Assembly: GCA_016748015.1 (NCBI GenBank)
Contig: JAAOMT010000128.1
Coordinates: 317,538-381,537, forward strand
DNA from: Geosiphon pyriformis
Lineage: Eukaryota > Glomeromycota > Glomeromycetes > Archaeosporales > Geosiphonaceae
Length of the DNA stretch: 64,000 nucleotides
Direction of reading: 5' to 3'
Made by a program: the position numbers and the translations under genes. This document shows, one piece after another, positions 19,890-32,010 of this stretch. Within the stretch, counting starts at the first letter, position 1, and each line of letters opens with the position of its first letter. The notes beneath the pieces are model-generated. The model did no database searches. It had not been told where the DNA came from and saw only the letters and a list, made by a program, of their open reading frames with translations.

Positions 19890-20435
19890 ATGTTCTTAGA
19901 TTTGTCTTATTCGCGATAAACCATCAGCATTTTCGTTGTTTTTTTCCTTTTTGTAATGTATAGTATAATTGTATGGTGTGAGTGCCCTTTTCTATCTTGA
20001 CTGTCTTCTATCTCCAAATTCTTGTTTTTGAAGTGATATTAATCCCTTGTGATCTGTGTATACTTCAAACTTCTGGCTCAAGTATTCTTTCCATTTCATG
20101 ACGGCCCAGTATATTGCTAAGTGTTCTTGTTCCGGTGTTCTATAGTTCTTTTCAGCTGGTGTTAAACCTCTGCTGGCATATGCTACTGGATGTTCTCTGC
20201 CGTTCAGTTTTCTCTAAGATAATACTGCTCCCAATGCTTGGCTGGATGCATCAGTGGTGATAATGAATGGTTTGCTGTAATCTGGATAGATCAGTATTAG
20301 AGCTTGGATGAGCTTTTTCCTCAGAATATCAAAAGCTTTTTGTTGACTTTCTGTCCATTCATATTTCACATTTTTGTTTTGTAGTTGATTAAGTGGCTGC
20401 GCTATCTTGGATAAAATGACAATAGTAGCTGGCAA
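19890..20435 (-). pseudogene. RNase H domain of element C
   Basis: EWTESQQKAFDILRKKL, then ITTDASSQALGAVLS (first Asp), followed by broken frames encoding a TPAEKNY-like and EYL-CLA-like Glu helix and the terminal ENADGLSR-type region near 19920. It overlaps the RT segment in another frame at 20389-20435, so at least one indel lies there. Confidence 0.8.
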
Positions 20436-21186
20436 ATTCCAAGAATGATTTCAGTTCTGTTATATTGGTCGGCACTGAAAAGTTCTTTACTATCTCTATT
20501 TTCTCTGGATCTGTTTTGATGCCGTCTTTGCTGACTATGTGTCCCAAGAATTTGAGTTCCGTTTTGCCAAAGAAGCATTTTATTGCATTTAACTTTAGTC
20601 CTGCTCTTCTTAGTCTTTTGAACACTTGTTGAAGATAATGAAAATGATCATCAAACGTCTTTGAGAATACATTAGTGTCATCCAAATATACAACTACTGA
20701 TTTCCACAATAAGCCAGTATAAACGATTTCCATTAGCTGTTAGAAAGTTACTGGGGCATTGGTTAAGCCGAATGGCATCACTTCAAATTCGAAATTCTCT
20801 TCTCTAGTAGTAAATGCTGTCTTTTCTTTGTCAGCTAAATTCATGGCTACTTGCCAGTAACCACTGTCCAAATCTAATGTAAAGAATCATTTGTTCCCAC
20901 CAAACGCATCAAATAATTCCTGTATTTGTGGAGTTAGATAACTGTCTCCATGAGTTACACCATTGAGTTTCCTGTAGTCTACACAAAACCGGATTTTTCC
21001 ATTTTTCTTATAGACGAGTACTACTGGTGACAACTATGGGCTCATTGATAATTGAATTAGCCCGTTGTCAAGCATTCTGTTTATCTCTTGACGAATAATC
21101 TCGTGGCTGGCTGGTGGCACTCTGTATGCTCTTTGTTTGATTGGCATTGCATCTCCAGTTTTGATCTGATACTGAATGATGTCAGT
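20389..21186 (-). pseudogene. Reverse transcriptase domain of element C
   Basis: On the minus strand: [77 protein letters not shown], and VVYLDDTNVFSKTF with YLDD at 20677-20688, then KCFFGKTELKFLGHIV. The catalytic palm is complete. Stops occur at SP-stop-LS and TF-stop-QL; a frameshift follows at about 20400. Confidence 0.9.
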
Positions 21187-22200
21187 TCAGCCAAATTCAT
21201 TTTCACTGGCAAAGATGTCATTAAAATTGTTGAGTAACATCTTGAGCTGCATACATTGGAGTGGATCTAAGTTTCCCATGTTCATTTGTTCCAATTGTTC
21301 TGATTGGAGCAAATTACATTCGTCTTGTCCATAGATTGTCTGTGATGTGATGTCAACATATTCACAAAGTTGTAAAAAGTCTGGAATGGAGTTTGGTGGT
21401 TGGTCTTCTATTTCTGTGGTTAGATATCTGATGGTGGTTCCTTCTGGTATGTTGATGACATTACCAGTGTTGTTGTAGATGGAAATTTTTATGCTGCTAT
21501 AGCTTTTGGCTAGTATGTGGAGATTGATCAACCCAATCTCTCCTGATTCACAAAGGGTTGCTTCTGCTTCAAAAATCTGTTCTTGCTCCTTTTTCTTTTT
21601 TTTTATTGCTAACATGTACTGGCTATATGGTGGAATGGAAATAGCTTGACCAGTTGAGATAATTTCTCCTTGGCCAACAATTTCTTCTTCTGCCATGTTA
21701 ACTGGTACATCTATTCTACCTGTGGATCCGAATCCTTGTATTCCTCTCACCATTATTTCTAATTCCTCCCTCTTTCTCACTGATACTAACTGAGCTATTC
21801 TAACCAGAGGCAGGAATATTGCCTGTGCTATCTTTTCATTGGGCTTTATTACATAGGCCTTTTCTGAGTCATTTTGTAGCATAGTGATAATATTTCCTAC
21901 ATATTTTGTATCAATTATTCCTCTTCTTATATTAATCTCTCTTTTCGCTAAACTACTCCTAGATGCTAATTGAACTATTGTTGTTGCCGAAATTTCTAAT
22001 GCTATTTTCAGATTAATGCAAGTGTGTGAATGCGGTTCTAATTTGATGGCATTTTTTTTCTGGATATCTCAGATCAAACTCTGCATTAGTATCATGCACA
22101 TGTTCTGGTATAATACCTTCCCCATTGTTACTATACTATTTCAACTCTTGTTCCTTGGAGAGATCTGATAGTGCAATGTATTGTTCATAGTTTACATCAG
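21187..22200 (-). pseudogene. dUTPase domain and linker of element C
   Basis: Motif 1 is present as NAEFDL-like codons near 22075. Motif 2 is QLASRSSLAKREI (Arg retained, unlike A and B), motif 3 GIIDTKYVGN, motif 4 KIAQAIFLPLV, motif 5 MVRGIQGFGSTGR. The open segment 21882-21187 covers motifs 4 and 5 and the linker, including YSQYMLAIKKK and FASENEFG before RT. This is the most complete dUTPase in the window. The predicted reaction is dUTP to dUMP plus pyrophosphate. Confidence 0.87.
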
Positions 22201-22243
22201 GTTTTGAATCTGAGTCTGAATCATTTTTGTCGTCATTGCCAAT

Positions 22244-23100
22244 TTAAACAGAGCTTAAACCGTTGTTATTGTCATTATTGTCGGAATTTGAATTGTGATT
22301 GATCGGCGATTCTGATTCTGATGCGCAGCTGCTGATTGGTTTTTCTTCTTCAGGGATTGAGTAAATCATGCGTGGTGGTGGATTGTAAATGAGGTCACAC
22401 TTATTACAATACTGGACATCACAGGGAATTAGGCAGTGTTGACATAGTCGAGCATTTAACTGCTCTAACCGTTGTTTTTGTTCTTCCCTTGTGGATGCTA
22501 ATTCTTGGTAGTGTTCGTAGAATTGTTCTGGATCCAGGAGGTTTATGATGAGTTCTGCATCCCAGTCAAGCTCTAAAGGTTCTGGGGGGTTGTCTTTAAT
22601 CGTTTTTATTTCTTCTGGCATTGCCTCTTCGATTTTGGCAAGTGCTATTCACCAAATTTCATCATCGTCATGTAGACAACTGTCCAGTTACTGCACGGCT
22701 CTTCTCCAGGCTGTTTTTATTGGGGTTCTTTTCCTTACCCAGTCGCTTATTAGAATTGTGTATTAACACGATACGTCACATGTTCCTCTATATCCTGGAA
22801 TGTTGTTCCACATCCCTTCATCTAGCAGGGTCTCCCCACAAGCGAAACAAGGTTGGTTATCCCATTTTCCTTGCCTTTTTGGTCGTCCAAAGCGTTCGAA
22901 TAAATATGGACGACAGTAAAATTTTGTTGCGGTGTGGTATTCTTCATTGTCGCCACAGCATGTGCCCATTGACGACAATTTCTTACCACAATCGCCACAT
23001 ATAAACTTAGGTCAACGATAGGTAGATTGTTGTGGTATAGTGTGGGTGTTATAAGCGGTGGTGGTTTGGGTGGTCTCTTTTTCTTTTTCTTTTTCTTTAT
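22244..23100 (-). pseudogene. Cysteine-rich region of element C
   Basis: On the minus strand: a CGDCGKKL-type start near 23000, GTCCGDNEEYHTATKFYC, PCFACGETLLDEGMWNN, GTCDVSC, then an acidic stretch, and RLCQHCLIPCDVQYCNKC near 22460-22400, ending in a low-complexity Asn/Asp/Ser segment before dUTPase. The framework is the same as in A and B. The linking segment (MPEEIKTIKDNPPEP...) is open for 125 codons. Confidence 0.65.
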
Positions 23101-23116
23101 TTTCTTTGTCTTTTTC

Positions 23117-24079
23117 CTATTCCCAGCTTGACGTTGGTTTGCTTTCGTTGTTGTCGGTCCATGTCAGATCATCGGTTTCCCAGGTAAGTTCTTCCTTTTG
23201 TTTCCCTTTTTCCTTGTTGTTGTCATCCCAGGAGAGTATTGGCGGCAGCTCGTTGTGCTCTTCATCAGCCCACGATACTTGGTAGGCTTCCCAGATAAGC
23301 TTTTCTTTCTCCTTCTCCAGTTTGATCAATAGTTTCTCTCTTGGAGACATTTTGAAGTGGCCACATGTGGCCAAAACACATATGTGTTGGTCCTGATACA
23401 TTAGCTGGAGTTCCTGGGTGTTCCAGTCTAATGTTGCATTGACTTTGGATAGCCAGTCATTACCAACGAGAGCTTAGTATTGAGTGGCTTCTATTACTAG
23501 AACTTTAATGGGAGTCACGATGCCATTGACTTCCAAAGGAAACTCGTCGATTTCACTAATTGGAGTTTTGGTTGCTCCATTGGCTGTGATGATTCTGGTG
23601 CTGGCAGTTCAATTAACTTGGCGATCTAATTGATCCATAAGTTGTCATGTAATTATACTGCCAGCTGATCCACTATCTAGGATGAGTTTGATGGGGTAAC
23701 CATCAACTCTGGCATCCGTGTACATTGCTGTTATGGGTTTCTCTTTGAGAGCGGCTCCACTGAATAATGGTATTGGTGTGTTTTCTTCAAGTTCGAAAGG
23801 AAAAATGGCTGCTAGGAATTTGTTGCTAGAGATGGTTGCCGGTGGAATTGTGTTGGTAGGTACGTGCTGATTGAATTCTGTGTTGTTGGATGTGGCATTT
23901 TCTGGGGTAACTAGGAGACTTAAATAATATTGGGAATTTGGGTTTTGGACATGACTGGTATCTAGATTCTGGGTGCGTGGTCTTAATAGTGGGTCTAACA
24001 AACGGGGAATCGGTTGGTGAACAACCATCGCCGATTTCCAGTTTTGAGTGACTTTGGATCGGGGGTTGCCTGATGTCAT
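23117..24079 (-). pseudogene. Aspartic protease of element C with charged C-terminal extension
   Basis: LAAIFPFELEENTP, PITAMYTDARVDGYPIKL and the catalytic LILDSGSAGSIIT (DSG at about 23669-23677). After frame breaks come the ALVGNDWL-like helix (23460) and VLATCGHFKM (23370), followed by a Lys/Glu/Trp-rich extension (23401-23117). The active site is intact. Confidence 0.85.
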
Positions 24080-24316
24080 TTGAGCTGGGTTCTGGGGCAG
24101 TGTTTGAATTGGTTGGGGTTGATAGATGATTTGTGGCTGTGGTTAATATATTACTTGTGGCTGCGGCTGATAAATCGGAGGTTGATATACTGACAGTTGA
24201 TAGATTGGTTGCTGCATCATTGGCAGGTAATTATTCTAATATTGGTCTTGACTTTGATTTGGATAATGATTCGGAGTTTGAAACTGGCAATTGGGGTTTC
24301 GATATTGATTTCCCAA

Positions 24317-25100
24317 TTATTGGTTATTTAAACGCTGGTGACAGTCAATTTGGATATGTCCTTGATTACCACAATAGTGGCAAATACACGTTTCCTGTTG
24401 CCACTGTTGATTGGTTAATGAAGATGGACGCGGTTGATTTTGGCCATAATTAGGATGTCCTTGATTATTGCGTTGTTGTGAAGACTGATAAATGGTGTGA
24501 TTGTCAGCTAAGTATTCTTCCAATCTCTTATTAATTGATTCACTGAACTTCTCCAATTTGGAATCCAATTCAGATAATCCATTCATTACTAGATTAATGG
24601 CTTGGGCATGGTTAGCCTCTGACTCAGCGGATTCAAAATCTCTGGCGCATGTGACTGCATCTTGAAGCGTGCCAGGATGCAATGGACGTATATGTTGCAA
24701 GATGCTGCTGCATAGGCCACGGATAAACTGGTTGAGTATCTGTGGTGCTGTGAAATAGTCGTCGTTAATTGCTTGAATTTGGTGCAAGTTTCAATGGAAG
24801 TGTCCCAGGTAAGTGGTGACTGCTTCAGTTTTTTCTTGTTTCATGGTGGTGAATGTATTGACTAAGCGATTGATACTATTGTTGTTGCTGAAGTATCTTA
24901 GGAATTCCACTTTGAAGGCATTGAAATCTTGTGGTTTATTAACCAAACTCTAATACCATGAATTGGTGGTATCCTTGAAAAAGTAGGGAATGGCTTGTAT
25001 TGCTTAAGTATTATTCTATCTGTTGGCTGCGATGGCCTTTTCTACATCATTCAGCCATATTTGAGCGTCATCCTCTTCACCAGTAAAGTTGTCAAGTTTT
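24317..25100 (-). pseudogene. Gag core and CCHC knuckle of element C
   Basis: Core: NSWY near 24955, FLRYFSNNNS, YLGHFHWNLHQIQAI, QFIRGLCSSILQHIRPLHP, and DFESAESEANHAQAIN. The knuckle is CHYCGNQGHIQIDC at 24341-24382, a perfect C-x2-C-x4-H-x4-C. Gln/Pro-rich regions flank it. This is typical of Ty3/gypsy Gag. Confidence 0.85.
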
Positions 25101-25368
25101 GTGATTGGTGTATAGGCCATTGGATCTAAGTTAGGTAGTTGTGGTGGCTGTTGAAGTGGTTGTTGTTGTTCTGGCTGTTGGGATGGTAGCTGAAGTGGCT
25201 GCTGTATGGGTTTGGCTATGGGATTAATTGGTGGTTGATCAATGACGATTACTGGAGATAAGTTTTGCTGATTAATTAATTCGGGTTTTTGATTTCTTTG
25301 ATTTGGTGGTGTTTGAATATTCGGAGTTTTGATTTCCAGATTTTCTAACTGTTGCTGAGTTTAAAGGT

Positions 25369-26104
25369 TCAGAGTTTCAATTTCTGGGTTTTCAGAGATC
25401 GGGTGTAGGTAAGTGAATTCTTGATCCTCTGATTCTTCTTCCTCCTTTTCTGATTCTGCTGCTTTTCATGGATCAGAAATTCCAAAATCTGGTGGAGGTG
25501 GTGGTAATCGAAGTCCTGATGGGGTTGATGATCGCAAATTAAATCCCTCAAAGTATTTGCCATATGGTCTTAACAATTCTGTTTTCTTTTGTCTACTTTG
25601 GAATGAGAATCATCCAAATACTGATGTTACAGTTGATGAAAACGCATCAGTTGATGATATGTTGATGGCACTTCCAGGTGTATAGTGGTAGGATAGGTTG
25701 CTTGGGAATTCAACTCTGTTTTTCTTCTAAGCAGGTGGCTGTATTTTTCGGGGTGTTACTGCTAGTGTTTGTAATTTTCTCTTGTCTTTACTAGCGTATG
25801 TAATTGGATATCTTTGTTGAGTGTAGTGTTCAATTTCTTTGTTGATCTCAGTGATGATGGATGCAAAATTATGGTTTGTTAGTAGGTTGGTGTTTTGAAT
25901 TAATTCTTTATATAAAGTTTCTCTTGCTAATTCAGTATTCATTGGTGTTCCTAATAAAGAGGAAATCTTTTCGTTAACGTAGAAATTAAAGGCTGATTCG
26001 GTGGATATATGATTGTGGTTTAATCCCAAGTATTGACAATAGTGTTGAAATAAGGATTTTGCAAATTTTAAATGGTTTGCTCCTATGTTTTCTGATTCTG
26101 CCAC
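25369..26104 (-). pseudogene. Gag N-terminal region of element C
   Basis: It opens at GTG 26104 (AAAGTGGC) and runs 125 codons: KFAKSLFQHYCQYLGLN, then SAFNFYVNEKISSLLGT, ELARETLYKEL and INKEIEHYTQQRYPI, ending before 25727. The 25563-25369 segment continues Gag linker sequence in another frame. Upstream the frame stays open to TGA in the primer-site region, with no ATG. The leader has no ATG in any frame. Confidence 0.72.
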
Positions 26105-26146
26105 TTTTGGTTTGGTGTTGTCAGTGCTGGTTTTCTGTAGGATTAT

Positions 26147-26164
26147 ACCTCACAGAGAGCACCA
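26147..26164 (-). promoter_or_regulatory. Primer binding site of element C
   Basis: TGGTGCTCTCTGTGAGGT on the minus strand, two bases from the 5' LTR end; one base different from that of B. Confidence 0.65.
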
Positions 26165-26166
26165 AA

Positions 26167-27049
26167 TGTTACAGGTGATTATTTCTGCTGTTGAATTAAA
26201 TAACAAACCCGTAACTTGGTGCTCAAAAGCTACTTCCATTGAAGCTGTTCTGCAGGTATTGTATCTGAAGATTTTGATGGATCTGAAGGTTTTGGTTGAG
26301 TTTTTTGTATAATGGACAGAGATTCAATAGTGTCAATAGTAGAGATATTTTCCAAGAGTTTTCCCAATTTCTTTTTCAGCATAGTGGCCAGATTTAGTTT
26401 GGCAGTCGTGCCCTTCTGGTAAGCTATCCAATAATATATAAAAATTCTATCTGTATTTCTGGGTCTTTTACCAGGCTATCTTTGACGTCAATAATTCAGT
26501 GCTTAATCGTTTATTAATTAGTATATAACAACAAATCAAAATAAAATAAAAAAAAATAAATAAAAAAAAATAAAGAAAGCAAAGAAATAAGCCAAGACAA
26601 TTTGCAGATTAGTATCCTGTCAATAGCCATGATCAAGAGCTATTGTTCTAGCATGGTCAAGTATCAATTACTATCAACATGAAGGGTTGATAGTGAGAAG
26701 TGGATGGAGATATAAAATAATTATTTATTGAATGATTGCGTTTCTAGGCTAAGGATTCTGTGGTATCGATTCTGTCTTTTTTGTTTCTAACACTACTGCT
26801 ATATATACATAATTGGGATTCCTCAATTCCTCAATTCTTTACGATAAGAATTCTGGAATTCCTGGAATCCTGTGATTCCTTTGAGAGGAATCCTGAAATT
26901 CTGGAATCCTGCAATTCCTTATTGGGAATTCTGAAATTCCTGGAATCTTGCAATTCCTGAGAGGAATCCTAGAATTTCACATTTACTATGCTTACTTCTG
27001 ATTGGCTAATAATTATGCTAATATATTTTCTATATTTCTATAAGTAACA
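26167..27049 (-). repeat. 5' LTR of element C
   Basis: 883 bp, same length as the 3' LTR. TGTTAC start at 27049, CCAAT box, GGAATCC array (26817-26978), TATA element at 26800-26809, end TAACA at 26167. Confidence 0.92.
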
Positions 27050-27053
27050 ACAT

Positions 27054-28440
27054 AGCACAACGATTCCCTCAAGTACAACAACCAGTGGAATCCGACCCTG
27101 AGGAATATGAAAACAAATCTAACAACCCTGTAACTACCCAAGCCAAGTCCACAGTCAACAAGAAACCAAGGGTTCTCTCCCCAACAACTCCATCATATCA
27201 TCAGACACCCCAAAGTAGAATTGTATTCAACTTACCCCTGAAAACCCAGTTGGAAATACCATGAACTCCTGGAAATTCACACCCTTGGAATCAACACAGT
27301 TGGACCAAATCATTAGGAGAATATGGATCGCTGTTTGGAAATCTTACCCCAGCAGCCAGTCAAACAGAAGAAAACCCATCAACTTGGGAACAGCCACCAG
27401 CACAAAACCTAGCAGAATCAGCATCTCTCCTGACGGAAAAAACAGCTATCTTACAACCTATTGGTTCAAGTGACAAAGGAAAGCAACCAGCATTAGCACC
27501 CAGAGAACACTCGAATATGGACACCAATCTCTTTAAACATAACCAGTAACACTCCACCCATTAACCAGATCATGACTTACTGGGATATTGCTAAATTGGA
27601 AAAATTCTCTGGTAAAGAAGATAACACATATTCTTGGATTGCGGATGCCGAAAAAGCAATTACCACTAATGGTTGGAATGATAACTGCACAGTTCAGACA
27701 CTGCTGTTCTTTCTAACTGGAACTGTTGATTCGTAGTACCAAAGCCTGGCAGAGAAGCCTATCTTCTTTACCGAGTTTAAACTGGCATTTCTACAATACT
27801 TCTGTGACCCCAATACGTTAATCTGATTGCAGAATCAATTCAGCATAATTAAACAAAAAGATCATAAAGCAGTAACTACTTATCTCAAACAATTCAATCA
27901 AATCCTGCGTCAAATATTAGCTATCGAAAAGGACTACTACACCACGGTGCAAGTTGTTAATCAATTTATTAAAGGATTGCAGAGTAGTATTCTAAGATCC
28001 ATAAGACCTCATCATCTGACCAGTTTACAAGACGCCATCACTTTCGCTCGCGATTTTGAGTCTGCAGAACAAAAAGCAAACCATACCCAAGCCATTAATT
28101 TAGCCATTAACAGAACCTCTGACATCGATGTAAAGATAATCCAATTGAGTGAGAAACTAACTCAGAAAATTGAGAGATTCTTAGCCGGAACTACAGGAAC
28201 TTACCAACCACTCCAATAGAGAGAAAATAACAACAACAGCAGATACCCACAGCAACAAAACCATTAGCAACAGCAACAACCTTAGAAATCTGATCCCCAC
28301 AACTGCTACTACTGCCAGAAACCTAGACACATCGCCCATGACTGCAAAAGGAAGATCATAGACCAAAATCAAGGAAACCCATACCAGCAATCCAGATATC
28401 AGCAAAACATGGTACCCCAATATTCTATACCTCAGAATTA
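27054..28440 (+). pseudogene. Gag core and CCHC knuckle of element B (after C)
   Basis: It continues from KYYV as AQRFPQVQQPVESDPE, then a Pro/Ser/Thr linker and the Gag core from about 27590: WDIAKLEKFSG, a TGG-to-TAG stop at 27736 in the SWYQ motif, FCDPNT, YLKQFNQILRQ, QFIKGLQSSILRSIRPHH and DFESAEQKANHTQ (open 27827-28219). The knuckle is CYYCQKPRHIAHDC at 28304-28345. Gln-rich sequence follows, with many CAA/CAG-to-stop changes. Confidence 0.82.
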
Positions 28441-28829
28441 ACTGCCCCTATATGCACAACAAATCCCGTACACTTAACCACTGCCCCAGAATTATTATCA
28501 ACCACCACCAATGACACAAGCAATCTCTCACTATTAAACTTCCCCTTACAGCCCATCCAGACCTCGAACTATAGACTATAATCAGGGATAGAGGAATCTC
28601 AACAACAATCAGGTACAAACCAACAGTGGACTATCTCAATCAATCCCTCGCGGTCCTGCCCAATCTCAACTAACACCAACTGGATACTCGAATCAAGCTT
28701 CCTATCTCGGTCTTATGGAAGACCAGGGTTTTGATAAATCTACACCTGTAGAAGAAGGGATATAGAATGAATCTCCCAACCTTCTAAGCAAACAAAAAGC
28801 AATATCCCACCAGTCACTATTACCGAAGA

Positions 28830-29375
28830 CACCACCCTAGCTGCCATATTTTTTTTTGACATTGATAATTTGAACACACATAGCCTTTTTAGTAAAGCAG
28901 CCATCAATCAGGATAAACCAATAACGGCCCTATACACCAATGCCAGAGTCGGAGGAATAGACATTAAATTAATCCTGAATAGCAGATCAGCCAGTAGCAT
29001 AATCACGAAGCAGCTCATGGACCAACTAGGTCACTAAGTAGACTGTGCTGCTACCACCCAGATCATTACAGTAGATGGGAACACAAAAACCCTGATAGGA
29101 GAAATTGACAACTTCTCCTTCGAGATTAATGGAATCCAAATCCCTACCAAAGTACTTGTCATGGAAGCTACTCAATATCAAGCTCTAGTAAGAAACAACT
29201 GGTTGTCAAAAGCCAATGCTACTCTCAACTGGAACACCCAAGAACTTCAACTCACGTTCAATGGACAGCATGCCCGAGTTCCAGCTATGTGTAGACACTT
29301 TAAAAACCAACGTACCGAGGAACCCCTTATTGAATTCGAAGACATATCAATGCCACCAACCATCGAGATCTATTA
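28830..29375 (+). pseudogene. Aspartic protease of element B, active site destroyed
   Basis: LAAIFFFDIDN, PITALYTNARVGG and LILNSRSASSIIT where A and C have LILDSGSAGSI. The catalytic Asp is Asn (AAT at 28978-28980), Gly is Arg (AGA) and the second Gly is Ser, all from G-to-A changes. Downstream IITVDGN and VLVMEATQYQALVRNNWLS are conserved. Confidence 0.87.
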
Positions 29376-29439
29376 GATTTCATGGGTGGATGATTATCAA
29401 ACTGAACTACCCCCACCACCAATCTGGGAAGAAAAAAGA

Positions 29440-30210
29440 AAAGGCAGAGCTGAAGAAGAACCCTAATTGTCATTACTAGAATACGTAACCTTGGACCAAA
29501 GAAACTTATTTTACCAACTCCTAAGACTAATATGTGTTGATTGTGGGAAAAAACTATCTACTATGAGTGCATGTATTAGGGACAACAAAGAATGGTCCAC
29601 TGCCACCAAATATTATTGCAGGCCTTGTTTACTGGAAAAATTTGGATGACCAAAATGACAAGGCAAGTGGGACCACATGCCGTGCCTCACATGTGGCAAA
29701 ATCCTGCCAAATGAAGGACTCTGGAATGATGTGTCTGGCAGAGAAGAAACATACGATGAGACTTGTCAATACACCATATTAATCAATGATTGGGTATGAA
29801 AGGAAACCCCCATCGAAGACGCTTGGAAATAAGCACTCAACAGGCTAGACGGTTATCCACACAATGACCACAAAATCTGGAGAATGGCAAACACCAAGGC
29901 TGAAGGCACCACAACCAAAGAAATACGAAAAATTAAGGACAACTCTTGGATGCTTAAATATACTAGACCCGACTACCCCGAGGATGATTTCTTTACAGAT
30001 GACCCAGACACATTTCAGAACCAATATCAGGAATTGGCCCTGACCTGCGAGAAACAGGAGCAAAGATTGGCTGATTTGAATACCAAACTATGCAATTACT
30101 GTTTGATCCCCTGTCACTTCCAGTACTGTGATGAATGTGATCTCATGTTCAATCCACTTCCAAGAATACTGTTTCCAATCACCGAACTACCTGAACCCAA
30201 AGAAGAAGTA
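29440..30210 (+). pseudogene. Cysteine-rich region of element B
   Basis: ICVDCGKKLSTMSAC (29530), KYYCRPCLLEKFG, MPCLTCGKILPNEGLWND, then an open stretch from 29884 with LCNYCLIPCHFQYCDEC ending at 30138. Same cysteine spacing as C, so the framework was under selection before decay. Stops are at 29648, 29658 and 29799 and elsewhere. Confidence 0.67.
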
Positions 30211-31110
30211 TTGATTACCAAAGACATGTTATTTCAAGATCCAACTGAGAATACTGAAACAGAACAGTATCTCGCGTATCCCGATCTCTCCAAAGAACTA
30301 GAGCTAAAATGGTACAGTAACAACGAGGAAGGAATCTGCCCCAAAAGAGCACATGACACCAATGCTGGTTTCGACCTATGATACTCCAGACAATTACCCA
30401 TCATTATAGCCCCACATTCCCTCATAAAAATAGATCTTAAGATAGTGTTAGAAATTCCTGTTAGTACAATGGTACAAGTTGCCTCTTAATCTAGTCTAGC
30501 CAAGAAAAGAATCGACATAAAAGGAGGAATCATCGATGCCAGTTACACAGGAAACATCATCGTAATGCTACAGAACAATTTGGACAGACCCTACAAAATA
30601 GAATCACAAGAAAAGATTGTCCAAGCTATCTTCCTACCCCTAGTCAAAATACCCCAATTAACCCCAGTAACAACCTGAGAAGAGTTAAGTCTTACTGCCC
30701 GAGGAATCAACGGGTTTGGATCAAGTGAAAGAGAAAACGTACCAGTTAATTTCATGGAGGAAGACAGTGATCAGGTAGAATTTATCCATGCTGACACCAT
30801 TATCTCCATTCCCCCATACTGACAATACATCCTCAAGGTAAATTGAAAAATCCAAGATCAAGCCTTATTATTCGAAGCCAGTCCCGAAATCTGTTCCCTA
30901 GCCAATGTTGCTAATCTATACCTACCAGCCAAAGTCCATAAACATTTCAAAATCCCCATCCACAACTCGACAGAAGATGTTATTGAAATCTCCGAAGAGA
31001 CCCTCGTCAGTTCCATATCCGCAGATAATCAGAATTCTGAAAAACTCCAGTCCATTCCAGATTTCACACAATTATTCTTATTCTGTGACATTACCTCACA
31101 AGTATAGAAT
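30211..31110 (+). pseudogene. dUTPase domain and linker of element B
   Basis: Motif 1 NAGFDL at 30361-30378 (then TGA), motif 2 VAS-stop-SSLAKKRI with TAA near 30487 at the same Arg lost in A, motif 3 GIIDASYTGN, motif 4 KIVQAIFLPLV, motif 5 ARGINGFGSSER. All five motifs are recognisable. The linker to RT is fragmented. Confidence 0.85.
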
Positions 31111-32010
31111 TTGCCAAAAGAAAGTTACTTGTTCACACCAGAAGAGATCAATAAATTGAATTTAGGAAATTTAAGTACCCTGCAACAAATACAATTCAAA
31201 GTCTTTCTGAATCAGTATGCCAATGTCTTTGCCAGTGAAAATGAGTTCAGACACACTAACATTATGAAGCATCAGATTGATACAGGAGACGCTCGACCAA
31301 TTAAGCAATGAGCTTACCATGTACTCCCATCTGGCGATAACCTAATTAAGCAAGAAGTGCAATGGATGTTTGATAATGGCTTAATCAAAGAATTGTTAAG
31401 CCCTTGGTCCTCACCAGTAGTCTTGGTCACCAAAAAAAACGGAAAAGTGCAATTCTGCATAGATTATTGAAAACTAAATAGCGTTATGCAAGGAGATAGT
31501 TATCCCACTCCCTTCATCCAGGAAATTCTGGACAATCTAGGGAAAAAGAAATGGTTCTCATTATTAGATTTAGCAAGTGGTTACTGGCAAGTTGAAATAG
31601 ACCTCAAAGACAAAGAAAAAACAGCATTTATCACTCGAGACAGAAACTTCAAGTTTAACGTAATGTCTTTTGGACTTTGTAATGCTTCTGTCACGTTTCA
31701 ATGCCTGATGGATGTAGTATACAAAGAAATTCTTTGGAAATCAGTAGTAGTCTACCTAGATGACACAAATGTGTTCTCCAAAACATTCGAAGACTATCTG
31801 CTCCATCTGCAACAAGTTTTCGAATGTCTTTGTAGTACTGGATTGAAACTCAATCTCAAGAAGTGCTTCTTTGGAAAAACCGAGTTAAAATTTCTAGGAC
31901 ATGTAATCGGCAAAGACGGAGTTAAATCTGATCCAGATAAAGTACAAAAAGTCAAGGATTTTCCAGCCCCAATCAACCTCAGAGAATTACGAGGATTTCT
32001 AGGATTAGCA
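31111..32010 (+). pseudogene. Reverse transcriptase domain of element B
   Basis: FASENEFRHTNIMKHQIDTG, LSPWSSPVVLVTKKNG, FCIDY-stop-KLN, FSLLDLASGYWQVEI, NVMSFGLCNASVTFQ, VVYLDDTNVFSKTF (YLDD 31753-31764), KCFFGKTELKFLGHVIG, and RGFLGLAGYYCQFV. An open 217-codon stretch begins at 31486. Two conserved Pro (MPFG, NAP) are Ser (CCN to TCN, C-to-T). Confidence 0.9.

Larger units (their letters stand above)
16870..27049 (-). mobile_element. Ty3/gypsy-type LTR retrotransposon C, inserted in gag of B
   Basis: A minus-strand, 10.2-kb element. Its LTRs are 883 bp each (16870-17752 is the 3' LTR and 26167-27049 the 5' LTR). Flanks are atgt (16866-16869) and acat (27050-27053), readable as an ACGT duplication decayed on opposite strands. 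Reading from 26167 downwards: PBS, Gag 26104, knuckle 24382, protease 24079, Cys-rich 22975, dUTPase 21882, RT 21186, RNase H 20435, integrase 19640, ORFX 18395, polypurine tract 17768. It is the best-preserved integrase and dUTPase in the window, but RT is frameshifted and scattered stops remain. Confidence 0.92.
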
